In this document: in pieces, positions 8,059 through 18,276 of the stretch
How positions within the stretch are numbered: the stretch's first letter is position 1
Layout of the letters: each line of letters starts with the position of its first letter
NCBI RefSeq assembly: GCF_030409805.1
Contig: NZ_JAUFQP010000007.1
Span: forward strand, 806,001 to 870,000
Direction: 5' to 3'
Origin: Algibacter miyuki
GTDB taxonomy: Bacteria; Bacteroidota; Bacteroidia; Flavobacteriales; Flavobacteriaceae
Length of the DNA: 64,000 nucleotides
Notes under the pieces: model-generated
Databases searched by the model: none
What the model was told of the DNA's origin: nothing
The model's input: the letters and a program-made list of their open reading frames with translations, nothing else
Program-made: the position numbers and the translations under genes

Positions 8059-9855
8059 TTACTTCGGTATTGTAAAGAAAAATGTAGTGCCTTTGTGTAT
8101 TTCAGATTCAAACCAAATTTGCCCCCCTAAAGATTCTACTATTTTTTTACAAAAAGATAAACCAATACCCGTACCCTCGTATTCTTCACGAGAATGCAAT
8201 CGCTGAAAAATAGAGAAAATTTTACTTTTATGTTTTTGAGCAATACCTATACCATTATCGGCTACTTCAAATTGCCAAAAACTTGAATTCTGAGGTCCAT
8301 ATGTAACGGTTTTAAATGTAATAACTACCTCAGGATTTACATCTGGTTTTTTAAACTTAATGGCATTATTTATTAAATTTTGAAAAACCCCTCTAAGCTC
8401 AACCTTACTCCCCATAACAGTGGGTAAATTTTCGTAGGTTATTTTGGCATTAAAACGCGTAATAGCATTAGCAATATCTAATGTTATTTCTCCTAATAAA
8501 TCATTACAATCAATCGCCGTTTTTTCTTTAGATTTTCCCAACTTAGAATACTCTAGTAAATCGTCTATCTGTGTTCTCATACGTTCACTGGACTTATCTA
8601 TAAATTCCATGCTCGTCATGGCGTCATCGTCGAGCTGATCTTTGTAATCATCTTTCAGTAAGGCAATAAGTCCTGAAATTGTTGCCAAAGGTTCTTTTAA
8701 ATCATGACTTGTTATGTAGGCGAATTCTTCTAATTCTTTATTCTTAGAAGCCAACGTAAAAGATTGGCTATATATCTTGTTGTTTTTCTCTTTTAAAACC
8801 GTGTTTAATCGCTTTGTAGCGTAATAGTTTTTAAATAGGATCCACACTAAAACCACAGCAAAAATCACCAATGCTAATAGTAAATAATTAATTGTGCGTT
8901 GGGTATTTAGCTTTTCATTAATAGCGTTAGCTTTTGTTTCCTTATCCAGAATTTCTTCTTTTTGCTTAGCTAAAACGATTCGCTGTTTTTCTATTTCACT
9001 ATTACTTAAAGTAATTTGTTCTTGCTTATTTTTAAGTGAATCTATTTGTTTTAAAATGCGTTGCTCTAGATCGCTTTCAATAATTAATTTCTCGGAATAT
9101 TTTTTTTCTTGAAGTTCAGTAAGAGAGATAAGCTCGTTAATTTCACTTTTTTGATTAGCTAAAGATTTGTTTTTGTTTTTTAATAGATTTTCCTTGGTAC
9201 CTATGGTTTTTTTTTGGTTTTCAATTTCTTGATCCTTAAGCTTAACATGGTTTTCTACCTTAGATAGTTTGTCTTTGGTTTTAACTAAAGTGTTTTCAGA
9301 ATTTTGGAACAGCTGTTTCCATTTTTCTATAGATGAAATAGCATTTTTTTGAAGGTTATAATGTGTAGAAATATTGTTGCTCAGCATCAATTTTTCGTTA
9401 ATTTCATACTGGAAATCATTACCAACATTAACAATATTAATCATAGAAGAATTATAAGGGTAATTCTCTGTAATAAGCAACGTGTTATCGCTCGATATTT
9501 TGTTTAATACATAAGAAATATCAAAATTATTTTCATAATTAGTGTAGACAATATCCGCGTTTTCAATATCCTTTACGCTATTAAAGCTAATCACTTTAAC
9601 CGGTTTGTCTTTAATTTTTCTTTTTAGTGCTAGGCTTTTTAAATCTATAATAGTGCGGTCTTTTCCTAAAACCCCAATAACAAAATTAAGGTCTGTATGC
9701 GTATTGCCATAAAATGTTTGTTCTGCAACATTGAAAATAAAAATAGCACGCTTAAGGCGTTTTACCTGCTCATTATCTGTGTTTTGAGCATATACTTGTG
9801 TAGCCATTAGGCATAACAACATTAAGGTGTATTTTATTAAACTATTAAATTTCAT
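8059..9855 (-). CDS. Sensor histidine kinase with YfiR/DUF4154-like N-terminal domain
   Basis: This is a 598-residue protein when started at 9855. A signal peptide (ending VYAQ) is followed by a YfiR/HmsC-like (DUF4154) periplasmic domain (about 30-165). A long coiled coil (about 170-310), a membrane helix (about 325-345) and a HisKA plus HATPase_c module follow. The phosphoacceptor is H384 in SHDLKEP, and the N box NNAIKFKK and G boxes DNGIGIA and GTGIGLS are intact. The longer reading frame starting at 9921 would overlap the receptor gene and lacks a signal peptide, so 9855 is preferred. This start lies four bases after the receptor stop codon. YfiR domains act as periplasmic inhibitors or sensors elsewhere. 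Here one appears fused to the kinase. Confidence 0.88.
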   Translation of the reverse strand: MKFNSLIKYTLMLLCLMATQVYAQNTDNEQVKRLKRAIFIFNVAEQTFYGNTHTDLNFVIGVLGKDRTIIDLKSLALKRKIKDKPVKVISFNSVKDIENADIVYTNYENNFDISYVLNKISSDNTLLITENYPYNSSMINIVNVGNDFQYEINEKLMLSNNISTHYNLQKNAISSIEKWKQLFQNSENTLVKTKDKLSKVENHVKLKDQEIENQKKTIGTKENLLKNKNKSLANQKSEINELISLTELQEKKYSEKLIIESDLEQRILKQIDSLKNKQEQITLSNSEIEKQRIVLAKQKEEILDKETKANAINEKLNTQRTINYLLLALVIFAVVLVWILFKNYYATKRLNTVLKEKNNKIYSQSFTLASKNKELEEFAYITSHDLKEPLATISGLIALLKDDYKDQLDDDAMTSMEFIDKSSERMRTQIDDLLEYSKLGKSKEKTAIDCNDLLGEITLDIANAITRFNAKITYENLPTVMGSKVELRGVFQNLINNAIKFKKPDVNPEVVITFKTVTYGPQNSSFWQFEVADNGIGIAQKHKSKIFSIFQRLHSREEYEGTGIGLSFCKKIVESLGGQIWFESEIHKGTTFFFTIPK

Positions 9856-9859
9856 ACCA

Positions 9860-12556
9860 TTATAAACGTAACAGAATTTTAGTAAAAATATTGGCTCCGT
9901 TAACACCAAATTGCTGTACACGTCTGCTATAAATCAAGCTTCCGTTTTCCGTATTAGCCGAGTGTGTATGCTTACTTGGGTACACATCAAAAATATTATT
10001 GCACCCAATAGTGGCTTGTAGCCAGTTCTTATAATTATAAGTTACATACAAATCGGTAACAAACTTTGGATCGAATTTTTGATCTCGAGTTTCAATATTG
10101 CCAGTAAACTCATTTAGCTCCCAATTATCTGGGTTGCCATCGTCTGGATGGATATACATAACGCTTCCAAAATACGTGCCAACTAAATTGAATTTGAAAT
10201 CATTAATTTCATAATTTAAATACGAGTTTATTTTGAATTTTGGCTGAGCAGACTCTATTCTAGAGCGTTCTTCTCTATTAAATAGCGACTCAATATTGTT
10301 GTCTACAATGTTACTCCTGTTTACTTTGGTTACTTTTGTTTCGGTAAAATTAGCTGAAAGCTTTCCGTTTAATTTACCGGCTCCTATTTGGTTTTTGTAA
10401 TGGAAAGACATTTCTACACCGTTGGTTTTAGAGTCTATCGCATTTGCGAAAAATTGTGCAGCCGTTACATCAAATGGCGCTAATAAATCTTCGTAACCTT
10501 CATCAAACTGTCCTGATAAAACAATGCGATCTTCAATGTTGATATTATAATAATCAAAAGAAAGCGTGTATTTATCTTCTATTTTAGTGCTTAAACCAAG
10601 GCTAAAATGTTTTGATAATTCTGGCTTTAGTTTACTCACTTCAAAAGCATCGGTTACCAAAGTGCTTTCTTGGTTAAAAGTACCAACCTGACTAATATCT
10701 CCATCAAAAAACTGGGTGCTAATTTTTTGAAAAAACATTTGATGCATAGATGGTGCCCTAAATCCTGTAGAGTAACTAGATCTTAAGGCGGTTTTTTTTC
10801 CTAACTTATATCGAGCAGAAAGTTTCCAAAGCGAGTTTTCTCCAAAATCGTTATTAGATTCATATCGAAAGGCTCCTTTTATAAGCATAGGCTCAATCGG
10901 TTTTAACTCAATATCGACATATCCAGAAGCATTAGAACGGTAACGAATAAGTTCATCTTGAGGTTGTATGCCAGGAAATACTTGAGCGCCAATAATTTTT
11001 GGTCGTAATTCTCCGTTTTCATCGGTGTACATTTCACCGCCATTAATATATGAATCTTCTTCACCTGCAATAATCTCATAACGCTCCACGCGGAGTTCTC
11101 CTCCAAAGGCTAAGTTAAGACCATGCATAACGTCAAAAGGTCGGCTAAAGTCTAAGTTAGTTGTGTTCAGTTCGTATTGATATCCGCCAGATTTAAATGT
11201 TCTAGACGAAATTCCTCCAAGCGATGCGTTATTAGAATTGTTAACCGTAAAATCGATACTATTAGATCCCATGGAATGACTAAAATCAATATCCCAACCA
11301 TTTTTTTCTCCTCGAATTCCGAAAGTAACCGCATCATCTTGGATGTTTGTTAATATTTCTGGTGAAAAACCATTTGGATGAAGTGATTCTACAACCCGAT
11401 CTGTTTCTAGAGGAAAACGATAAAACCCTTTTGAAGTACCTTCTCTAGAGTTACGACCACCAAAAAAATAAAGATTAGCCTTATCAAAAAGTGATAATTC
11501 TCCATTAAAAGCCAAGGCTGAATTTCTAGTTGCTGCACTACCAGCTTCCATAACTTGTTTATCATTATAGCCCGTTTGAGAGAAAAAATCGTTTTCTTCT
11601 ATTAATTGGTTATCTAAAGTATCATCATTATAAACATAGATATTGCCGGTATAGTTCCCTGCTCTGTTTGTAGCACTTCTATCTCTAAACTCTCCGGTTA
11701 TATTTACAAAACCAGTATTTCCGATTTTTAAACCAAAATTCCCACTAAAATAATGGTTTACCCCATCGTTTTCTGTATTGATTTTAGTTCCGGTATCAAT
11801 ATCGATAACATCGGTTTGTTTCTTCAGAATTATATTAATAACACCTGCAATAGCATCAGATCCGTACTGAGATGTTGCACCATCTCTTAAAATTTCAATA
11901 TGATCGATAGAGGACACTGGTATAGCATTAAAATCTGTGCCCACACTACCTCTGCCAATAGTGTTATTCACATTTAACATGGAAGATGTGTGGCGTCGTT
12001 TTCCGTTGATTAAAACCAAAAGTTGATCTGGTCCTAAACCTCGTAAAGTTGCTGGGTCGATATGGTCTGTGCCATCGGAAACAGTTTGTTGTGTAGAATG
12101 AAACGATGGTACTAAAAATTGAAGTAATTCTCCTAATTCAAAATGCGAAGAATTACTTATTTCTTCGGGTGTTATAATCTCAATAGGTACGGTAGTTTCT
12201 AATGCAGACTGTGGTTTAGATCGAGTTCCTAAGGATACGGGCTCATCTGCAGAAAAGCCAGTTTCTAAACGAAAATCAACAGTAATACTATCGCCTACTT
12301 TAAGCGAGATTGATTTACTTTTACTATTATACATAATAAAAGATGCGGTTATCACATAATCTCCTTCTTCAAGTTCTAGTTTAAAATCGCCGTTTACATT
12401 AGTGGTGGTTTGTATTTTATAACCTTCAACACTAATTAATGCTCCTGGCAAAGCGCCAAAATCATCCGAAATATTTCCTTGTACAGAAGCTCTTTTTTGC
12501 GCGTAAATGCCAGTGCTGAAAACCAGGCATATTAAAATAATTATTTTTTTTCCCAT
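9860..12556 (-). CDS. TonB-dependent outer-membrane receptor
   Basis: This is an 898-residue protein with a signal peptide (ending GIYAQ), a carboxypeptidase-D regulatory-like domain (about 20-95), a plug domain (about 115-240) containing RGLGPDQLLVLINGKRRH and a 22-strand-type barrel. It ends in a C-terminal strand finishing with leucine. It is not a SusC homologue: no SusD gene follows and the plug lacks the SusC box. The substrate cannot be read. It sits between a response regulator (five bases) and a histidine kinase (four bases), so transport and signalling are probably coupled. Confidence 0.92.
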   Translation of the reverse strand: MGKKIIILICLVFSTGIYAQKRASVQGNISDDFGALPGALISVEGYKIQTTTNVNGDFKLELEEGDYVITASFIMYNSKSKSISLKVGDSITVDFRLETGFSADEPVSLGTRSKPQSALETTVPIEIITPEEISNSSHFELGELLQFLVPSFHSTQQTVSDGTDHIDPATLRGLGPDQLLVLINGKRRHTSSMLNVNNTIGRGSVGTDFNAIPVSSIDHIEILRDGATSQYGSDAIAGVINIILKKQTDVIDIDTGTKINTENDGVNHYFSGNFGLKIGNTGFVNITGEFRDRSATNRAGNYTGNIYVYNDDTLDNQLIEENDFFSQTGYNDKQVMEAGSAATRNSALAFNGELSLFDKANLYFFGGRNSREGTSKGFYRFPLETDRVVESLHPNGFSPEILTNIQDDAVTFGIRGEKNGWDIDFSHSMGSNSIDFTVNNSNNASLGGISSRTFKSGGYQYELNTTNLDFSRPFDVMHGLNLAFGGELRVERYEIIAGEEDSYINGGEMYTDENGELRPKIIGAQVFPGIQPQDELIRYRSNASGYVDIELKPIEPMLIKGAFRYESNNDFGENSLWKLSARYKLGKKTALRSSYSTGFRAPSMHQMFFQKISTQFFDGDISQVGTFNQESTLVTDAFEVSKLKPELSKHFSLGLSTKIEDKYTLSFDYYNINIEDRIVLSGQFDEGYEDLLAPFDVTAAQFFANAIDSKTNGVEMSFHYKNQIGAGKLNGKLSANFTETKVTKVNRSNIVDNNIESLFNREERSRIESAQPKFKINSYLNYEINDFKFNLVGTYFGSVMYIHPDDGNPDNWELNEFTGNIETRDQKFDPKFVTDLYVTYNYKNWLQATIGCNNIFDVYPSKHTHSANTENGSLIYSRRVQQFGVNGANIFTKILLRL

Positions 12557-12561
12557 GTGGA

Positions 12562-12963
12562 CTACTTCTTAAAATTCAAAGCTTCATCTAAAAGCGCAAC
12601 AGACAATGGTTTGTTTATGTAACCATCTATAAGGCAAGAAGCCTTTGCTTTTTCTTGATCATGTGGATTAGATGATGTTGTTAACATAATAATTTTAATA
12701 CTAGAAGTAAAGGTTTTATCTAGCTTGCTATATTCTTCTATAAATTCCCAACCATTCATTGCGGGCATATTAATGTCAAGAAAAATAACTTCAGGTTTTT
12801 CAACTAAACCAGTCATCGCTTTTTGTAGATAGGCCAACGCGGCAGCACCACTATTTACAGATTGGATAGAGTTAAATGTATTATGTTTTTTTACTATTTT
12901 TTCATTGTAAAAATTAGTAAACTTATCATCATCGATAAGCAGTGTAGATTGGTAAGGGACCAT
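12562..12963 (-). CDS. Single-domain response regulator (CheY-like receiver)
   Basis: This is a 133-residue receiver domain with no output domain. The acidic cluster D11-D13, phosphoacceptor D63 in FLDINMP, the switch threonine in MLTTSS and the lysine in YINKPLS are all present. It is the first gene of the operon with the TonB receptor and the YfiR-type kinase, and probably receives phosphate from that kinase. Lacking a DNA-binding domain, it must act by protein contact or relay to another regulator. Confidence 0.92.
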   Translation of the reverse strand: MVPYQSTLLIDDDKFTNFYNEKIVKKHNTFNSIQSVNSGAAALAYLQKAMTGLVEKPEVIFLDINMPAMNGWEFIEEYSKLDKTFTSSIKIIMLTTSSNPHDQEKAKASCLIDGYINKPLSVALLDEALNFKK

Positions 12964-13102
12964 TCAGAGTTTTTTTGTTTTTATTGAAAATTCTCACCAT
13001 ATACAGGTAAAAGAGGCAAATTACTCAATATGTCTTTAATTCTCTAGAGATTTCACTAAAAAAAACAGAAAAGAGTCTCATTTTAAAAACATATTAAAAC
13101 CT

Positions 13103-13110
13103 TACCTTTG
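13103..13110 (+). promoter_or_regulatory. Promoter -7 box of mfd
   Basis: TACCTTTG matches the Bacteroidota -7 consensus TAnnTTTG and lies 20 bases upstream of the GTG start of mfd. Confidence 0.6.
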
Positions 13111-13130
13111 CGAACGTAAAAACAAAATTC

Positions 13131-16100
13131 GTGAGTAAATCTATCCTCTCGCAAACCTATTTACAGACTTTGCAAGCGCAAAATCTGCAAACTGCTGTTG
13201 CCAAAAATCAAAATAAAGTACAATTAAAAGGCCTTGTCGGATCCTCATTTTCCTTTGTTATTTCCAACCTTTTCAAACAAGCCGATAAGCCGTTTCTTCT
13301 CGTTTTAAACGATAAAGAAGAAGCTGCTTTTTATCTCAACGATTTAGAGCAACTTTGTAATGGTAAAGATGTATTATTTTACCCAGGAAGTTACCGTCGT
13401 CCATACGAAATCGAAGAAACTGATAACGCTAATGTGTTGCTTCGTGCAGAGGTTTTAAATCGTATAAATTCACAAAAAAAGCCAGCTATAATTGTTACCT
13501 ATCCCGATGCGCTTTTCGAGCAAGTGGTTACTCGAAAAGAATTGGAACGTAACACCTTAAAAATAGGGGTGAACGATAATTTATCTATCGATTTTGTAAA
13601 CGAAGTCCTTTTTGAATACCAATTTAAACGGGTCGATTTTGTTACCGAGCCAGGTGAGTTTTCAATGCGAGGTGGTATTGTTGATGTGTTTTCATTCTCA
13701 AACGATGAGCCTTACCGTATCGAATTCTTTGGAGATGAGGTGGATAGTATTCGAACTTTCGATGTAGAAACACAGCTTTCCATCGATCAAATAAAAAAAA
13801 TAAACGTTATTCCTAATGTTGCAAATAAGCTCTTAGAAGAAAAACGTCAAAGTTTCTTAAAATATATTGCTCAAAAAACGGTGGTCTGTCTAAAAAATGC
13901 GGATTTACTATTTTCTAGAATAGACGATTTTTACAACAAAGCCGAAAGTGCATTCAAAACCCTTTCATCAGAATTAAAACACGCCGAACCACACGAGTTA
14001 TTTTGTAACGCCGAATTATTAAAAAAACAATTACTCGATTTTTCAATTATTGAGTTTGGTGGCACTTCTGTACTCACAAAAATTGGTGCGGCTGTTCAAA
14101 TTATAGAGTTTAAAACCACGCCACAACCAGCGTTTAATAAACAATTTAATCTTTTAATAGAAGATTTAAACAGTAACCATAACAAAGGTTATACCAATTA
14201 TATCGCCTGTGTTAGTGAGCAACAAGCCAAACGTTTTCATGATATTTTTGACGATGTAGAAGGCGATGTGTCTTATCAAACCATTGTGCTGTCATTATAC
14301 CAAGGTTTTGTAGATCACGATGCTAAAATAACGTGCTATACCGATCATCAAATATTTGAGCGTTACCATAAATTCAACGTTAAAAATGGTTACGCCAAAA
14401 AACAGGCAATCACCTTAAAAGAGCTTACAAATTTAGATATTGGCGATTATGTAACGCATATCGATCATGGTATTGGGCGTTTCGGCGGACTTCAAAAAAT
14501 AGATGTCGAAGGCAAAAAGCAGGAAGCTATTAAATTGGTGTACGGTGAACGCGATGTGTTGTATTTAAGCATTCATTCGTTACATAAAATCACGAAATTT
14601 AACGGTAAAGATGGCAAGCCGCCCAAAATTTATAAATTGGGTAGTACGGCTTGGAAAACCTTAAAACAAAAAACTAAAGCCCGTGTAAAGCATGTGGCCT
14701 TCAATTTAATAAAACTTTACGCTAAGCGGAAAACAGAAAAAGGCTATCAGTACAATCCGGATAGTTATATGCAACACGAGTTGGAAGCTTCGTTTATTTA
14801 TGAAGATACGCCCGACCAAAGTACTGCGACAGCCGATATTAAAGTGGATATGGAAAGCGAGCGACCAATGGATCGTTTGGTTTGTGGTGATGTTGGTTTT
14901 GGTAAAACGGAGGTTGCTATTCGTGCGGCATTTAAAGCGGTTGATAATGGGAAGCAAGTGGCTGTTTTGGTGCCAACAACCATTTTGGCTTACCAACATT
15001 CACGAACTTTTAGCGAACGTTTAAAAGATTTTCCTGTAACGGTTGATTATGTTAATCGTTTTAGAACCGCTAAAGAAAAGCGAGAAACCTTAGAGAATTT
15101 AGAAAACGGTAAAGTCGATATCATTATCGGTACGCATCAACTGGTTAATAAAAACGTGAAATTTAAAGATTTAGGACTTCTAATTGTCGATGAAGAACAA
15201 AAATTTGGAGTTGCTGTAAAAGAAAAACTAAAAACGTTAAAAGATAACGTTGATGTGCTTACATTAACAGCAACGCCAATCCCGCGAACGCTTCAATTTA
15301 GTTTAATGGCAGCGCGCGATTTATCGGTGATTACCACGCCTCCGCCAAACCGTTATCCTATTGAGAGTAACGTGATTCGTTTTAATGAAGATGATATTCG
15401 TGATGCGGTGAGTTATGAAATTCAACGAGGCGGACAAATTTTCTTCATTCATAATAGAATAGAAAATATAAAAGAAGTGGCGGGCATGATACAACGTTTG
15501 GTGCCCGATGCTAAAATAGGTATTGGTCATGGCCAAATGGAAGGTAAAAAACTAGAGCAATTAATGTTGGCTTTTATGGATGGCGCCTTCGATGTTTTGG
15601 TGAGTACCACTATTATTGAAAGTGGTTTGGATGTGCCAAATGCCAACACTATTTTCATAAATAATGCTAATAATTTTGGGCTGAGTGATTTGCATCAAAT
15701 GCGAGGGCGTGTGGGACGAAGCAATAAAAAAGCATTTTGTTATTTTATTACTCCCGAATATTCTGCAATGACCGATGATGCTAGAAAACGAATTACAGCG
15801 TTAGAGCAATTTACCGAATTGGGAAGTGGTTTTAATATTGCCATGAAAGATCTAGAAATCCGTGGAGCCGGCGATTTATTGGGAGGAGAACAAAGTGGAT
15901 TTATTAACGAAATTGGTTTTGATACCTATCAGAAAATATTAACCGAAGCTATTGATGAGCTTAAAGAAAATGAATTCAAAGATTTATACGACGAACCTGA
16001 AGGCGAACGTGTTTATGTGAAAGAAGTCACTATTGATACCGATTTTGAACTCCTTTTTCCTGATGATTACGTGAATAATATTGCTGAAAGATTAAGTTTA

Positions 16101-16481
16101 TATACACAGTTAAATAACTTGAAAACCGAAGCGGAATTGGCTACTTTTGAAGCAGAATTAGTTGATCGCTTTGGCGAATTGCCAGTACAAGTGACCGATT
16201 TGTTAAATAGTGTCCAAATTAAGTGGTTAGCAACCAAAATTGGTTTTGAAAAAGTAGTCATGAAACAAGGCAAACTTATTGGCTACTTTATAAACGACCA
16301 ACAAAGTAGTTTTTATCAAAGTGCTAGTTTTACACGTGTATTACAGTTTGTGCAAAAACATCCTGAAGTTTGTAAAATGAAAGAAAAGCAAACACGAAAT
16401 GGGTTAAGGCTCATGTTAACTTTCGATAAAATAAAAACCGTGAAACAAGCATTAGGTGCTTTGCAACCCATTGTGGCTTAA
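13131..16481 (+). CDS. mfd: Transcription-repair coupling factor Mfd
   Basis: This is a 1116-residue SF2 translocase that removes stalled RNA polymerase from lesions and recruits UvrA. The UvrB-like N-terminal region, the RNA-polymerase-interacting CarD-like domain (about 435-515, LDIGDYVTHIDHGIGRFGG) and the RecG-like helicase core follow in the usual order. Walker A is GDVGFGKT at 586-593, with DEEQ as the helicase motif II and the TRG-like MRGRVGRS segment. The C-terminal TRCF domain is present. Length is close to the usual 1100-1150. The start is GTG, placed just after a good -7 box. No upstream ATG in frame was seen. Confidence 0.97.
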   Translation: MSKSILSQTYLQTLQAQNLQTAVAKNQNKVQLKGLVGSSFSFVISNLFKQADKPFLLVLNDKEEAAFYLNDLEQLCNGKDVLFYPGSYRRPYEIEETDNANVLLRAEVLNRINSQKKPAIIVTYPDALFEQVVTRKELERNTLKIGVNDNLSIDFVNEVLFEYQFKRVDFVTEPGEFSMRGGIVDVFSFSNDEPYRIEFFGDEVDSIRTFDVETQLSIDQIKKINVIPNVANKLLEEKRQSFLKYIAQKTVVCLKNADLLFSRIDDFYNKAESAFKTLSSELKHAEPHELFCNAELLKKQLLDFSIIEFGGTSVLTKIGAAVQIIEFKTTPQPAFNKQFNLLIEDLNSNHNKGYTNYIACVSEQQAKRFHDIFDDVEGDVSYQTIVLSLYQGFVDHDAKITCYTDHQIFERYHKFNVKNGYAKKQAITLKELTNLDIGDYVTHIDHGIGRFGGLQKIDVEGKKQEAIKLVYGERDVLYLSIHSLHKITKFNGKDGKPPKIYKLGSTAWKTLKQKTKARVKHVAFNLIKLYAKRKTEKGYQYNPDSYMQHELEASFIYEDTPDQSTATADIKVDMESERPMDRLVCGDVGFGKTEVAIRAAFKAVDNGKQVAVLVPTTILAYQHSRTFSERLKDFPVTVDYVNRFRTAKEKRETLENLENGKVDIIIGTHQLVNKNVKFKDLGLLIVDEEQKFGVAVKEKLKTLKDNVDVLTLTATPIPRTLQFSLMAARDLSVITTPPPNRYPIESNVIRFNEDDIRDAVSYEIQRGGQIFFIHNRIENIKEVAGMIQRLVPDAKIGIGHGQMEGKKLEQLMLAFMDGAFDVLVSTTIIESGLDVPNANTIFINNANNFGLSDLHQMRGRVGRSNKKAFCYFITPEYSAMTDDARKRITALEQFTELGSGFNIAMKDLEIRGAGDLLGGEQSGFINEIGFDTYQKILTEAIDELKENEFKDLYDEPEGERVYVKEVTIDTDFELLFPDDYVNNIAERLSLYTQLNNLKTEAELATFEAELVDRFGELPVQVTDLLNSVQIKWLATKIGFEKVVMKQGKLIGYFINDQQSSFYQSASFTRVLQFVQKHPEVCKMKEKQTRNGLRLMLTFDKIKTVKQALGALQPIVA

Positions 16482-16554
16482 TTGTTGTTTCATTAAAGTG
16501 AATTAAATTCTATCTTCTGAAAAGGAGATTTTAAAATAAATACAACTCAATATC

Positions 16555-17904
16555 GTGAAACGTTTACTATTTTTAATTGCATTATTACCAAGTATTTTAT
16601 TAGCACAACACAGTATAAAAGGCAAATTCTCTCCTGCCAAAGAGTATAATTTCGCTCTGCTTTATAAGGTGACGCCAACGGTTTCAGAATATATTTCTAA
16701 CGCCGAGGTTAATAAGGAAACCGGTAGTTTTGAATTTCAATTAGATTCTTTAAATACCAAAGGTATGTACCGCGTGGTGTACGCTGTGCCTCAGGAAGAT
16801 TATAATTTCGATATTATGTACAACGGTAAAGAAGATATTGAATTAACCTTTAATTCGGAAACCGGAGTAACGTTTTTAAAATCTTCCGAAAACAAATTAT
16901 TGGCCTCGTACACCAATAGTATGTCCATGGTAACGCAGAGTATTGGTAACTATTTTAGAGAAGAAAGTAATAAGCCGAAAGCTTTAAAAGCAATTTTTAA
17001 AACTCAAAAAGAAACCCAAGAAAATTTTGAAGCCGCCGCAAAAGGGATGATGGCTTTAGATTTTATAAAAGCAAATAGACCATATATTCCAACCGATTTT
17101 GAACCTGTAGAAACATATATAAGTCATTTGAAAGCACATTATTTCGATCATGTAGATTTTAATAATAAAGCTTTACAAAGTTCTAGTTTTTTAGAAGAAA
17201 AAATGCTGAATTATGTCTTCGGAATGACTTCGGATACGGAAGATGATGTGGCAAATTATGAAAATAATATCGATGTATTTTATGAAGCTTTAAAAACGGC
17301 TCCGTTAGGAGTTAAGCGTATTTTACTTGTCGATTTATGGCAACAAATGATTGATTTAGATTATGATGCTGTAGCTAATTATATTTCAAACACGTATTTA
17401 ATGTCAGTGGCTAAAGCATTAAAAGATCAAGATTTAATCGATGGTTTAACCTTGTTTGAAAACACTTCGATTGGACAAAAAGCTCCAGATTTTTCTTTTG
17501 ATATGACCAAGGATAAGAAGCTTGTAAAAACACAGTTAAGTAAGCTGGATGTAGCGCAAACCTATGTTGTGGTCTTTTGGAGTAGTACGTGTTCGCATTG
17601 TTTAGATGAAATTCCACAGTTGCAAACTTATGTGAAAACTTTAGAGAAAGGTTTAGTGAAGGTAATTGCTGTAGCTTTGGAAGACGATCCGTATAAATGG
17701 AAAAGTTTAACTTATAATTACCCAAGTTTTATACACGTTTATGGTGAAGGAAAGTGGGAAAACAAAATTGGAAATGATTATGGTGTAACGGCAACACCAA
17801 CGTATTATATTTTAGATAAGGATAAAAAAATAATTTCGAAACCAGAAGATTTTAAATTATTGAAAGCTTTTTACAAAGAAGGTTTTGATAAAGTTGAAGA
17901 ATAA
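16555..17904 (+). CDS. TlpA-like thioredoxin-fold protein
   Basis: This is a 449-residue secreted protein: a signal peptide (MKRLLFLIALLPSILLAQ), a beta-rich N-terminal domain of the kind seen in Bacteroidota thiol:disulfide interchange proteins, a helical middle and a TlpA/ResA-type thioredoxin domain (about 315-445). The redox pair is C346-S-H-C349 in STCSHC, with the cis-proline segment GVTATPTYYI. It probably reduces or isomerises periplasmic disulfides. The start codon is GTG; a purine-rich AAAAGGAG lies about 30 bases upstream, rather far for a ribosome site. It is convergent with yraN, seven bases apart. Confidence 0.88.
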   Translation: MKRLLFLIALLPSILLAQHSIKGKFSPAKEYNFALLYKVTPTVSEYISNAEVNKETGSFEFQLDSLNTKGMYRVVYAVPQEDYNFDIMYNGKEDIELTFNSETGVTFLKSSENKLLASYTNSMSMVTQSIGNYFREESNKPKALKAIFKTQKETQENFEAAAKGMMALDFIKANRPYIPTDFEPVETYISHLKAHYFDHVDFNNKALQSSSFLEEKMLNYVFGMTSDTEDDVANYENNIDVFYEALKTAPLGVKRILLVDLWQQMIDLDYDAVANYISNTYLMSVAKALKDQDLIDGLTLFENTSIGQKAPDFSFDMTKDKKLVKTQLSKLDVAQTYVVVFWSSTCSHCLDEIPQLQTYVKTLEKGLVKVIAVALEDDPYKWKSLTYNYPSFIHVYGEGKWENKIGNDYGVTATPTYYILDKDKKIISKPEDFKLLKAFYKEGFDKVEE

Positions 17905-17911
17905 GTCTATA

Positions 17912-18271
17912 TTAAAAATGATAAAAGGCGTTTTCTAAATGCTCGATTTCAAAAGTGTTTCCTGTTTTTACAATGGCAACAATATCAAAACGGACTTCCA
18001 TATCAAGGTTGTTGGTTTCTACGTATTGATCAATAGCTTTTACTAAACGCTGAATTTGTTTTGGTTTTACAAAATCTTGAGGATTTCCAAAATTGATGGT
18101 TGAGCGGGTTTTTACTTCAATAACAGCTAGAAAACCTCCTTTTTTCGCAATAATATCAACTTCAGCTTTCTGATAGCGATAATTACGCTCCATAATACTG
18201 TAGCCATTTTCTATTAGAAAATTCACGGCCAGTTCTTCGCCTTTTTTACCAAGTTGGTTGTGTTCTGCCAT
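17912..18271 (-). CDS. yraN: YraN family (UPF0102) nuclease-like protein
   Basis: This is a 119-residue protein with the Holliday-junction-resolvase-like fold of UPF0102. The N-terminal block LGKKGEELAVNFLIENGY and the catalytic-like set EVDIIAKK and VIEVKTRS (D..ExK) are present. It is the last gene of the metal uptake operon, five bases after the second permease, but has no evident metal-transport role. Its biochemical role is not established. Confidence 0.93.
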   Translation of the reverse strand: MAEHNQLGKKGEELAVNFLIENGYSIMERNYRYQKAEVDIIAKKGGFLAVIEVKTRSTINFGNPQDFVKPKQIQRLVKAIDQYVETNNLDMEVRFDIVAIVKTGNTFEIEHLENAFYHF

Positions 18272-18276
18272 ACTGA

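Noticed and set aside
9856..9921. Longer histidine kinase starting at 9921
   Set aside because: It overlaps the receptor gene and hides the signal peptide that starts at 9855.
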